Assembly (NCBI GenBank): GCA_964504285.1 | Contig: CAZDDZ010000117.1 | Location: 1 to 6,930 of the forward strand | Reading direction: 5' to 3' | Source of the DNA: Pseudoflavonifractor sp964504285 | GTDB taxonomy: Bacteria; Bacillota; Clostridia; Oscillospirales; Oscillospiraceae | DNA length: 6,930 nt | Shown here: positions 1 to 5,842 of the stretch, piece after piece | Layout: each line of letters starts with the position of its first letter | Position numbering within the stretch: position 1 is the stretch's first letter | Made by a program: the position numbers and the translations under genes | The notes under the pieces: model-generated | The model's input: only the letters and a program-made list of their open reading frames with translations | Told to the model about the DNA's origin: nothing | Databases searched by the model: none

Positions 1-89
1 AAATTTACGCCTTTTTCTGACACGGATTTTTCTTGCAAATCGTCCTTGCCGAATTGTGCGGTATTGCCTTTGTGATTCTATCTTGCGTC
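1..89. other. Region downstream of carB, no gene resolved
   Basis: The 89 bases after the carB stop contain no convincing stem-loop followed by a T-run on the minus strand, so I see no terminator. At the extreme edge the minus strand reads AAAAAGGCG (16 to 8), similar to the AAAGGCGGG in front of carA. It could be the ribosome binding site of a further operon gene starting just outside the window. In Clostridia carAB is often followed by other pyr genes such as pyrK or pyrD, but nothing here identifies one. The continuation is inference. Confidence 0.35.
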
Positions 90-3000
90 CTAAATGGTGG
101 TAATATCCACCGGCCGCAGCTCTGAGCTCTTGCCCTGGGTGCGGACGGTGAGCATGGCGCGGGCGGTATCAATGGCGGTGAGACAGCCAACGCTGTGTTC
201 CACTGCGGCACGGCGAATTTTAAAGCCGTCGCTGCTCTGCTTGCGGCCGCGGGTGGGGGTGTTGATGACCAGATCCACCGAGCCGGAGGCAATCATATCC
301 AGAATGTTGGGGTGTGCCTCGGACACGCGCGCCACTCGGCGGCAGGTAACTCCTGCGGCCTCCAGCGCGTCGGCGGTGCCCGAGGTGGAGAGAATTTCAA
401 TTCCCATGTCGGCCATCTCCCGGGCGATGCCAATCAGCTCGGGCTTATCCTCGTCCTTGACGGTGACGATGACCCGGCCGCCCGTCTTGGGGGCCTTCAT
501 ACCCGCGCCCTTAAAGGCCTTTAGAAGTGCCTGGGGGAAGCTCTCGGCCAGACCCAGCACCTCACCGGTGGACTTCATTTCAGGGCCCAGGCCGGTATCT
601 ACGTCGGTGAGCTTCTCGAAGGAAAAGACCGGCATCTTCACGGCGTAAAACTTGGCCTCGGGGTAAATGCCGGTGCCGTAGCCCAGGTCGGACAGTTTTT
701 CCCCCAGCATGACCCGGGTGGCAAGATCGATGATGGGTACGCCGGTAACCTTGGAGATATAGGGAATGGTGCGGGAGGAGCGGGGGTTGACCTCGATGAC
801 ATAAACCGTGTCGTCGTAGATGACGAACTGAATGTTGACAAGACCAATAACCCCCAGCGCCTTGGAGAGATCGCGGGTGTAGCGGAGCATAATCTCCTTG
901 TGCCGCTCCTCCACATGGATGGGGGGATAGACCGAGATGCTGTCTCCCGAGTGAACACCTGCCCGCTCCACGTGTTCCATAATGCCGGGAATGAGCACAT
1001 CAGTGCCGTCAAAAACGCCGTCTACCTCTACCTCGCGGCCCATGAGATACTTATCCACCAGAATGGGGTGCTCCTGTACGTTGCGGTTAATGATACGCAT
1101 ATAGTCGGCAATATTCTTGTCGTTGTAGGCAATCTCCATGCCCTGACCGCCCAGCACATAGGACGGGCGCACCAGTACGGGATAGCCCACCTCGTTGGCG
1201 GCGGCGATGGCCTCCTCGGTGGTAAAGACGGTCTTGCCCGCGGCCCGGGGAATGCCGCACTGATTGAGAATTTCGTCAAAGCGCTCTCTGTCCTCGGCGG
1301 CGTCTACGCCGTCGGAGGAGGTGCCCAGAATGGGCACACCCATGTCGGTGAGTGCCTGCGCCAGCTTAATGGCGGTCTGTCCGCCAAACTGCACCACCGC
1401 GCCCCAGGGCTTTTCCAGCTCCACGATGGCTTCCACGTCCTCGGCGGTGAGGGGCTCGAAGTAGAGCTTGTCGGCCACGTCAAAGTCGGTGGAGACCGTC
1501 TCGGGGTTGTTGTTGATAATAATGGTCTCGCAGCCCAGCTTTTTAAGCGCCCACACCGAGTGCACCGAGCAGTAGTCAAACTCGATGCCCTGACCAATGC
1601 GAATGGGGCCGGAGCCTAAGACCAGCACCTTTTTCTTCTCCTGCGCTGCCGGCACACGGTGGGGCTGGGGATCGGCGGCGGCTAGGTAGGGGGCGGCGGG
1701 GATACCGGGGGCCAGCTCGCCTACGGCGGGCAGATGAAGGGGTTCGGCGGCCTCGTTCTCGCCGTCAAAGGTGGAGTAGTAGTAGGGGGTCTGCGCCTCA
1801 AATTCGGCAGCGCAGGTATCTACCATCTTGAAGGCGGGAAGGATGCCATAGCTCTCACGAAGGGCTTTGATTTCCCGCTTGTCTTTCCCCGCCAGGTCGG
1901 CAATCCATGCGTCGGAGAAGCCCAGCTCCTTGGCGGCACGGAGGGTGTCCGCGTCCAGCTTGCCGTGGTCCAGGGCGTCCTCCATGTCCACAATATTCTG
2001 AAAGCGGTCTAAGAACCACAGGTCGTACTTGGTGATTTTGTTGATGCGCTCGGGAGAAAAGCCGCGGCGCAGTGCCTCGGCCACCACAAAAAGCCGCTGG
2101 TCGTCGATGTTCACCAGCCGCTCCTCGATCTCCTCGGTAAACACCTCGTCCAGACCCGCCAGACGGAGGGACTTGACGGGCAGCTCTAAGCTGCGGATGG
2201 CCTTCATCAGCGCACCCTCAAAGGAGTTGCCAATGGCCATAACCTCGCCGGTGGCCTTCATCTGGGTGCCCAGGGTGCGGCTGGCGGTGGTGAATTTATC
2301 GAAGGGCAGGCGGGGGAGTTTGAGTACGCAGTAGTCCAGCGTCGGCTCAAAGCAGGCGGTGGTTTTGCCGGTGACGGCGTTGGGGATTTCGTCCAGCGTA
2401 TAGCCCAGTGCAACCTTGGCGGCAACCTTGGCAATGGGGTAGCCCGTGGCCTTGGAGGCCAGCGCCGACGAGCGGGACACGCGGGGATTGACTTCAATGA
2501 CGGCGTACTCATAGCTGTCGGGGTTCAGGGCCAGCTGCACGTTGCACCCGCCCTCGATTTCCAGGGCAGAGATAATATCCAGGCTGGCGGTGCGGAGCAT
2601 CTGGTACTCCCGGTTTGCCAGGGTTTGGGTGGGGGCGACCACAATGGAGTCGCCGGTGTGCACGCCCACGGGGTCGATATTTTCCATGGAGCAGATTTGA
2701 ATGACGTTGCCAGCGCTATCTCGCATGACCTCGAACTCAATTTCCTTCCAGCCGGAAATGCACCGCTCAATGAGCACCTGCCCTACCCGGGAGAGGTGGA
2801 TGCCCCGGTCTGATATCTCGCGGAGGGAGGGCTCGTCATAGGCGATACCGCCGCCGGAACCGCCCAGGGTATAGGCGGGGCGGACAATTACAGGGTAGCC
2901 GATTTTGGCGGCGAAGGAAACCGCGGCCTCCACACTCTCCACCACGTCGGAGACCACGCAGGGCTGTCCAAGCTCCTCCATGGCGTCCTTAAAGCCCTGA

Positions 3001-3386
3001 CGGTCCTCTGCCTTGCGGATGGACTCGGGGCTGGTGCCCAGCAGCTTCACGCCGTACTGCGCCAGAATGCCCTGCTCGTGCAGGTTCATGGCAAGGTTCA
3101 GCCCGGTCTGTCCGCCCAGAGTGGGCAGAATGGAGTCGGGACGCTCCTTCTCAATAATTTGGGTCACCGAGGCAATGTTGAGGGGCTCGATATAAACATG
3201 GTCGGCAATGTCCTTGTCGGTCATAATGGTGGCGGGGTTGGAGTTGACCAAAACCACCTCAATGCCCTCCTCGCGGATGGCACGGCAGGCCTGGGTACCG
3301 GCGTAGTCAAACTCAGCGGCCTGTCCGATGACAATGGGGCCGGAGCCCAGCACCAGTACCTTTTTAATATTTGGATTCTTAGGCAT
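90..3386 (-). CDS. carB: Carbamoyl-phosphate synthase large subunit CarB
   Basis: This subunit makes carbamoyl phosphate from bicarbonate, two ATP and the ammonia delivered by CarA, for pyrimidine and arginine synthesis in the cytoplasm. The 1098 residues show the classic duplicated ATP-grasp layout. The first synthetase half is at about 1–400 (GSGPIVIGQ at 14–22, R129, R169, E215, H243, Q284, E298, N300). The oligomerisation domain spans about 401–545 and the second half about 584–940 (GSGPIRIGQG, VLVRPSYVLGGQGM, VIEVNPRSSRT). A C-terminal MGS-like allosteric domain covers about 960–1090, with the nucleotide-pocket-like TSGTA (1001–1005) and VINTP (1040–1044). Family members are usually about 1060–1075 residues. 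The excess here sits in an Ala/Pro-rich linker at 546–582. The ATG overlaps the end of carA by 8 bases and has AAGGGGG (3402–3396) 9 nt upstream, so translation is probably coupled. The stop is TAG. The identification is secure. Confidence 0.97.
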   Translation of the reverse strand: MPKNPNIKKVLVLGSGPIVIGQAAEFDYAGTQACRAIREEGIEVVLVNSNPATIMTDKDIADHVYIEPLNIASVTQIIEKERPDSILPTLGGQTGLNLAMNLHEQGILAQYGVKLLGTSPESIRKAEDRQGFKDAMEELGQPCVVSDVVESVEAAVSFAAKIGYPVIVRPAYTLGGSGGGIAYDEPSLREISDRGIHLSRVGQVLIERCISGWKEIEFEVMRDSAGNVIQICSMENIDPVGVHTGDSIVVAPTQTLANREYQMLRTASLDIISALEIEGGCNVQLALNPDSYEYAVIEVNPRVSRSSALASKATGYPIAKVAAKVALGYTLDEIPNAVTGKTTACFEPTLDYCVLKLPRLPFDKFTTASRTLGTQMKATGEVMAIGNSFEGALMKAIRSLELPVKSLRLAGLDEVFTEEIEERLVNIDDQRLFVVAEALRRGFSPERINKITKYDLWFLDRFQNIVDMEDALDHGKLDADTLRAAKELGFSDAWIADLAGKDKREIKALRESYGILPAFKMVDTCAAEFEAQTPYYYSTFDGENEAAEPLHLPAVGELAPGIPAAPYLAAADPQPHRVPAAQEKKKVLVLGSGPIRIGQGIEFDYCSVHSVWALKKLGCETIIINNNPETVSTDFDVADKLYFEPLTAEDVEAIVELEKPWGAVVQFGGQTAIKLAQALTDMGVPILGTSSDGVDAAEDRERFDEILNQCGIPRAAGKTVFTTEEAIAAANEVGYPVLVRPSYVLGGQGMEIAYNDKNIADYMRIINRNVQEHPILVDKYLMGREVEVDGVFDGTDVLIPGIMEHVERAGVHSGDSISVYPPIHVEERHKEIMLRYTRDLSKALGVIGLVNIQFVIYDDTVYVIEVNPRSSRTIPYISKVTGVPIIDLATRVMLGEKLSDLGYGTGIYPEAKFYAVKMPVFSFEKLTDVDTGLGPEMKSTGEVLGLAESFPQALLKAFKGAGMKAPKTGGRVIVTVKDEDKPELIGIAREMADMGIEILSTSGTADALEAAGVTCRRVARVSEAHPNILDMIASGSVDLVINTPTRGRKQSSDGFKIRRAAVEHSVGCLTAIDTARAMLTVRTQGKSSELRPVDITTI
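1641..1751 (-). other. Ala/Pro-rich linker between the two CarB halves
   Basis: This segment encodes CarB residues 546–582, between the oligomerisation domain (ending in TPYYYSTFDGENE) and the second ATP-grasp half (starting KKKVLVLGSGPIRIGQ). By my count 19 of its 37 residues are alanine or proline, and it has little predicted secondary structure. In E. coli and Bacillus CarB, as I recall them, these landmarks are only about a dozen residues apart, so roughly 25–30 residues are extra. The reading frame is open on both sides, so this is an in-frame insertion, not a frameshift. Confidence 0.75.
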
Positions 3387-4488
3387 TGCGGCTCGCCCCC
3401 TTCATATTTTCGATAAACCGGTCAAAGAGATACTCCGTATCCTTGGGGCCGGGAGATGCCTCGGGGTGGAACTGGACGGTAAAGCAGTTGGGGCGTTTGT
3501 ACCGAAGCCCCTCCACGCTGCCCTCATTGACGTTGATATGGGAGACCTCGGCCACTTCCGGGTCGATGCTCTCGGCGCAGACCACATAGCCGTGGTTCTG
3601 GCTGGTAATAAAGGCGCGGCCCGCTGCCAAATCCTTCACCGGATGGTTGCCGCCCCGGTGCCCGAAGCGCATTTTACGGGTCTGGGCGCCGGTGGCCAGC
3701 GCCAGAAGCTGGTGCCCCAGACAGACGGCAAAGATAGGCAGACTGCTCTCGTAGAACTTCTTCACTTCCGCGATGATTGCCACATTGTCGGCGGGGTCGC
3801 CAGGGCCGTTGGAGAGCATCACCCCGTCAAAGCCGCCGGTAAAAATGGTCTCTGCGGCGGTATGGGCGGGGAACACCGTGACCTGGCAGCCGCGGTTTTG
3901 AAGGCAGAAAATCATGTGCTCCTTCACGCCGTAGTCCATAAGGGCGACCTTCAGCGGTCGGGCGGATTCGCCATAACCAGTCATGTCTGCCGGGTAAACC
4001 TGAATTTCCTTGCGGGAAACGGTCTCTACTGTGCCGCTTACCCGATAGGTTTTTATTTTATCCAAACAGTCCTGAATAGAAAAATGCTCCGCACAGGTAA
4101 TCATACCATTCATGGTACCCTGATTGCGGAGAATACGAGTCATCGCCCGGGTATCAACACCCTGGATGCCTGTAATATCAAATTGTTTGAGATAGCTGTC
4201 CAAATTGCCCTCGCAGCGGAAATTGCTGCCGCGCTCGGCCAGATGCCGAACGATAAATGCCTCCGCCCAGGGACGGCTTGATTCGTTGTCCTCGCTGTTT
4301 ACGCCGTAATTGCCAATGAGCGGATAGGACATCACAATGCCCTGCCCGGCGTAAGAGGGGTCGGTTAAAATTTCCTGATAGCCCGTCATGGAGGTGTTAA
4401 ACACCATCTCGCATACCCGATCCGCTGTGGAACCAATGCTCTGTCCCACAAAGACGGCGCCGTTTTCCAAAATAAGGGTTGCTTTCAC
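3379..4488 (-). CDS. carA: Carbamoyl-phosphate synthase small subunit CarA (glutamine amidotransferase)
   Basis: CarA hydrolyses glutamine and channels the ammonia to CarB. The 369 residues comprise the CPSase small-chain N-terminal domain (about 1–150, with FNTSMTGYQEILTDPSYAGQ near 30–49) and a class I glutamine amidotransferase domain (about 178–365). The catalytic triad is visible: nucleophile C256 in FAVCLGHQ, and H341 and E343 in QFHPEASPGP. The oxyanion-region motif SNGPGDP is at 226–232. Length is normal for the family. The start is GTG at 4488: it puts the conserved N-terminus at the right place, it has purine-rich AAAGGCGGG (4505–4497) 8 nt upstream, and no in-frame ATG precedes it closely. 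The gene is first in the carAB unit, with its own promoter at 4529–4557, and its last 8 bases overlap carB. The sequence shows no damage. Confidence 0.97.
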   Translation of the reverse strand: MKATLILENGAVFVGQSIGSTADRVCEMVFNTSMTGYQEILTDPSYAGQGIVMSYPLIGNYGVNSEDNESSRPWAEAFIVRHLAERGSNFRCEGNLDSYLKQFDITGIQGVDTRAMTRILRNQGTMNGMITCAEHFSIQDCLDKIKTYRVSGTVETVSRKEIQVYPADMTGYGESARPLKVALMDYGVKEHMIFCLQNRGCQVTVFPAHTAAETIFTGGFDGVMLSNGPGDPADNVAIIAEVKKFYESSLPIFAVCLGHQLLALATGAQTRKMRFGHRGGNHPVKDLAAGRAFITSQNHGYVVCAESIDPEVAEVSHINVNEGSVEGLRYKRPNCFTVQFHPEASPGPKDTEYLFDRFIENMKGASRNA

Positions 4489-4512
4489 TCTGGTATCCCG
4501 CCTTTCATACCA
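4485..4512 (-). promoter_or_regulatory. carA leader: hairpin with the SD in its loop, and a 7-codon ORF
   Basis: On the minus strand TGGTAT (4512–4507) and ATACCA (4496–4491) can form a 6-bp stem. Its 10-nt loop, GAAAGGCGGG, is the carA ribosome binding site. An ATG at 4508 also opens a 7-codon reading frame (MKGGIPE) whose TGA stop (4487–4485) overlaps the carA GTG start as GTGA. The ATG has no good ribosome binding site of its own, so translation of this peptide is doubtful. The structure could tune ribosome access or be a chance palindrome. Confidence 0.3.
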
Positions 4513-4528
4513 TATTTTTATCTGATAG

Positions 4529-4557
4529 ATTTTATCCTAAAATTGCGCCCATGACAA
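4529..4557 (-). promoter_or_regulatory. Sigma-A-type promoter of carAB
   Basis: The minus strand carries TTGTCA (4557–4552) as a -35 box, exactly 17 nt of spacer, and TAAAAT (4534–4529) as a -10 box. Each box has one mismatch to consensus. Transcription should start near 4522, giving an untranslated leader of about 35 nt before the carA GTG. This is too short for a classical PyrR antiterminator/terminator arrangement. The promoter lies downstream of the hairpin at 4608–4651, so carAB can be transcribed independently of the phosphoesterase gene. Confidence 0.65.
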
Positions 4558-4607
4558 CAGCTATTTTGCCCCTTTTGGCTGAAAAAGCAAAAATCGTGGT
4601 TTTGGAC

Positions 4608-4651
4608 AAAAAGCAAGGGGAACACCCGGTTTTTTTCGGTTGGTGCTCCCC
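4608..4651 (-). terminator. Probable intrinsic terminator after the phosphoesterase gene
   Basis: Read on the minus strand, GGGGAGCACC (4651–4642) pairs fully with GGTGTTCCCC (4626–4617), one pair being G-U. The loop is 15 nt and A-rich, and the stem is followed by TTGCTTTTT (4616–4608). It begins about 25 bases after the phosphoesterase stop and lies upstream of the carA promoter, so a terminator for the phosphoesterase gene is the simplest reading. The T-tract is interrupted and the loop is long, so efficiency may be moderate. On the plus strand no T-run follows the stem. Confidence 0.55.
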
Positions 4652-4676
4652 AAATATTCAAAATTGGTAGAGAGCC

Positions 4677-5540
4677 TTAATTTTTTTTAGTCACATCGGG
4701 CGAGGGTGGGGTAATGTCCGCAATCACCACCTCCGGCCGGTTAAAAATCCGGGGAACCCGGGTACTCTCCCTTGCCAGACCACGGCTGACAATTAGGGTG
4801 GTGCCGTCTAGAGGGTACAGCCCGCCGGCATACTTGGGCAGCAGACCCTGATCGGGGGCAATGAGGCCGTTGATAACTCCGGGCAGCCGCCACTGGCCGC
4901 CGTGGGCGTGACCTGCCAGCACAAGATCGAAACCGGCTTGGTTATAAAAGCTTACCCGCTCCGGTCTGTGGGAAAGAAGCACGGAAAACAGCAGCGGATT
5001 TTTTTCGGCCGTCACTTGTCCCAGCTGCCCCTGCCATACCGATTCACCTACGGCGGGATCGTCCACGCCGCAGATTTGAAGGGTCTGCCCCGCCACCGCT
5101 AAGAAAGCCGATGTTCCTGCCAGCACAACAGCACCTGCTTGGCTCAGCCTGGCACGAACAGCGTCTGTTTCATCGTTCCAAAATTCGTGGTTGCCAGTCA
5201 CATAATAAACCGGGTATTTCTCTGCCAGGGCACGCACCACAGCCAGCGCATTTTCTTCCGGCAGACGCTTATCATCGTCCACAATGTCTCCGCTGAGTAA
5301 AATCGCGTCGGGGAACTGCGCCGCGACAGCGTCCAGCAGCTCCCGCTGGCCCGCGCCATAGGTACAGCTATGTAGGTCGGTAAGAAGCGCAAGGCGCACG
5401 GGGGCGCTTACCTTGCCGGTTTCCAGTTTATAATTTACCACCGTCAGGCGGCTGTCAAAGGCAAACAACGCAGTCACCACCAATCCCAGTAAAATAAATA
5501 GAGGTACAATACATCTACGCTGCATGTTCACCTTCACCAT
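4677..5540 (-). CDS. Membrane-anchored metallophosphoesterase (YkuE/YaeI-like)
   Basis: This is a calcineurin-type, two-metal phosphoesterase of 287 residues. Residues 1–9 are basic and 11–28 form a hydrophobic anchor (PLFILLGLVVTALFAF), so the catalytic domain is probably outside the membrane. All metal-binding motifs are present: TDLHS (D55, H57), GDIVDD (D85), GNHEFW (N117, H118), LSHRPE (H191) and GHAHGG (H211, H213). The layout matches YkuE/YaeI proteins; some relatives are reported to act on UDP-diacylglucosamine-like or other lipid-linked phosphates, but the substrate here cannot be told from sequence. The chosen start is ATG 5540, with a strong GGGAGG (5554–5549) 8 nt upstream. An upstream in-frame ATG at 5612 would add 24 Asn-rich residues with no ribosome binding site. 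The gene shares its strand with carA but probably forms a separate unit. A pathway link is not evident. Confidence 0.9.
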   Translation of the reverse strand: MVKVNMQRRCIVPLFILLGLVVTALFAFDSRLTVVNYKLETGKVSAPVRLALLTDLHSCTYGAGQRELLDAVAAQFPDAILLSGDIVDDDKRLPEENALAVVRALAEKYPVYYVTGNHEFWNDETDAVRARLSQAGAVVLAGTSAFLAVAGQTLQICGVDDPAVGESVWQGQLGQVTAEKNPLLFSVLLSHRPERVSFYNQAGFDLVLAGHAHGGQWRLPGVINGLIAPDQGLLPKYAGGLYPLDGTTLIVSRGLARESTRVPRIFNRPEVVIADITPPSPDVTKKN

Positions 5541-5548
5541 GTTTGTAA

Positions 5549-5554
5549 CCTCCC
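5549..5554 (-). promoter_or_regulatory. Ribosome binding site that sets the phosphoesterase start
   Basis: GGGAGG on the minus strand lies 8 nt before ATG 5540. It is the best Shine-Dalgarno match near this gene and excludes the longer reading from 5612. A short perfect inverted repeat, GGTAT-AGA-ATACC (5563–5575), lies just upstream. Confidence 0.8.
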
Positions 5555-5649
5555 GATTTTTAGGTATAGAATACCACAGCCGTCCATTGTTATTGTTAAA
5601 ATAATATGACAATTTCTCCGCATATTGACCCTCAAAATGGCGATACTGT

Positions 5650-5815
5650 TAGAGTGTATCTGAAAAGCATAAAAACGCCCATAGACTTGTCTTTTTTTCG
5701 TCATAGCAGCGCCGATTTTCCTTGCCATACGTCAGTATGGCTGCAAAAAATCGGCTTGCCTGACCAAAAAAATCCTGCGTTTCTGTGCATTTCGCTACTG
5801 TTCAGATACGCTCTA
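5650..5815. mobile_element. MITE-like quasi-palindromic repeat element with terminal inverted repeats
   Basis: The ends TAGAGTGTATCTGAA (5650–5664) and TTCAGATACGCTCTA (5801–5815) are inverted copies matching at 14 of 15 positions. The outermost TA on each side (5650–5651 and 5814–5815) could be a target duplication, as in Tc1/mariner/IS630-type insertions, leaving about 162 bp of element. The interior is also largely palindromic. GCCGATTTT (5711–5719) pairs with AAAATCGGC (5747–5755), GCCATAC (5724–5730) with GTATGGC (5735–5741) around a GTCA loop, and AAACGC (5673–5678) with GCGTTT (5777–5782). The arms can therefore fold into one long imperfect hairpin. It is too short to encode a transposase, so it would have to be mobilised in trans. 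Its copy number elsewhere is unknown. Confidence 0.65.
5711..5755. repeat. Central hairpin of the repeat element
   Basis: This is a two-tier stem-loop at the centre of the element: a 9-bp outer stem (5711–5719 with 5747–5755), a small internal loop, and a 7-bp inner stem (5724–5730 with 5735–5741) closed by the tetraloop GTCA. No T-run of terminator type follows on either strand. Confidence 0.75.
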
Positions 5816-5828
5816 GAGATGCCGTTGC

Positions 5829-5835
5829 GGGGAGG
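5829..5835 (+). promoter_or_regulatory. Ribosome binding site that points to the TTG start of the DUF421 gene
   Basis: GGGGAGG is followed by a T-stretch and then TTG at 5843, a spacing of 7 nt. The in-frame ATG at 5819 lies upstream of this site and has no ribosome binding site of its own, so TTG 5843 is favoured. Confidence 0.75.
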
Positions 5836-5842
5836 TTTTTTT

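Larger units (their letters stand above)
5541..5842. other. Divergent intergenic region, mostly a repeat element
   Basis: These 302 bases separate the minus-strand phosphoesterase from the plus-strand DUF421 gene. Positions 5650–5815 are the MITE-like element. The left remainder (5541–5649) must hold the phosphoesterase promoter. A TATTAT-like -10 box can be seen near 5593–5598 on the minus strand, but without a convincing -35. On the plus strand TTGACC (5624–5629) resembles a -35 box, but no good -10 follows. Only 27 bases lie between the element and the DUF421 start, so that gene's promoter is either inside the element or upstream of it. I see no RNA gene here. Confidence 0.5.

Noticed and set aside
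5..292. 95-codon minus-strand ORF spanning the carB end and the left flank
   Set aside because: It overlaps the conserved MGS-domain end of carB in another frame, is low-complexity Ala/Pro/Ser-rich, and has no SD or family resemblance.
900..1619. 239-codon plus-strand ORF opposite carB
   Set aside because: It is antisense to the conserved second ATP-grasp half of CarB. Its His/Val/Gly-rich composition is typical of a reverse-complement shadow, and no ribosome binding site supports it.
3328..4281. 317-codon plus-strand ORF opposite carA
   Set aside because: It is fully antisense to carA, whose catalytic residues and domain order are intact. It has no credible SD and no recognisable family. 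It is a shadow frame produced by the GC-biased codon use of carA.
4489..4676. T-box or other riboswitch in front of carA
   Set aside because: The promoter leaves only about 35 nt of leader. I see no T-box sequence, no specifier-like stem and no PyrR-type binding loop. The upstream hairpin is better explained as the terminator of the preceding gene.
5541..5612. 24-residue N-terminal extension of the phosphoesterase from ATG 5612
   Set aside because: It is Asn-rich, lacks a ribosome binding site and spans the likely promoter and SD region. GGGAGG 8 nt before ATG 5540 fits much better.
5711..5755. The strong hairpin considered as a transcription terminator or CRISPR-type repeat
   Set aside because: No T-run follows the stem on either strand, it lies upstream of both flanking genes, and there is only one copy in the window with no repeat–spacer array. 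It is better explained as the centre of the MITE-like element.
5606..5842. N-terminal extension of the DUF421 gene from an ATG at 5606
   Set aside because: The extension runs through the palindromic repeat element and would give residues unrelated to the family. The SD GGGGAGG at 5829–5835 and the family length support TTG 5843.
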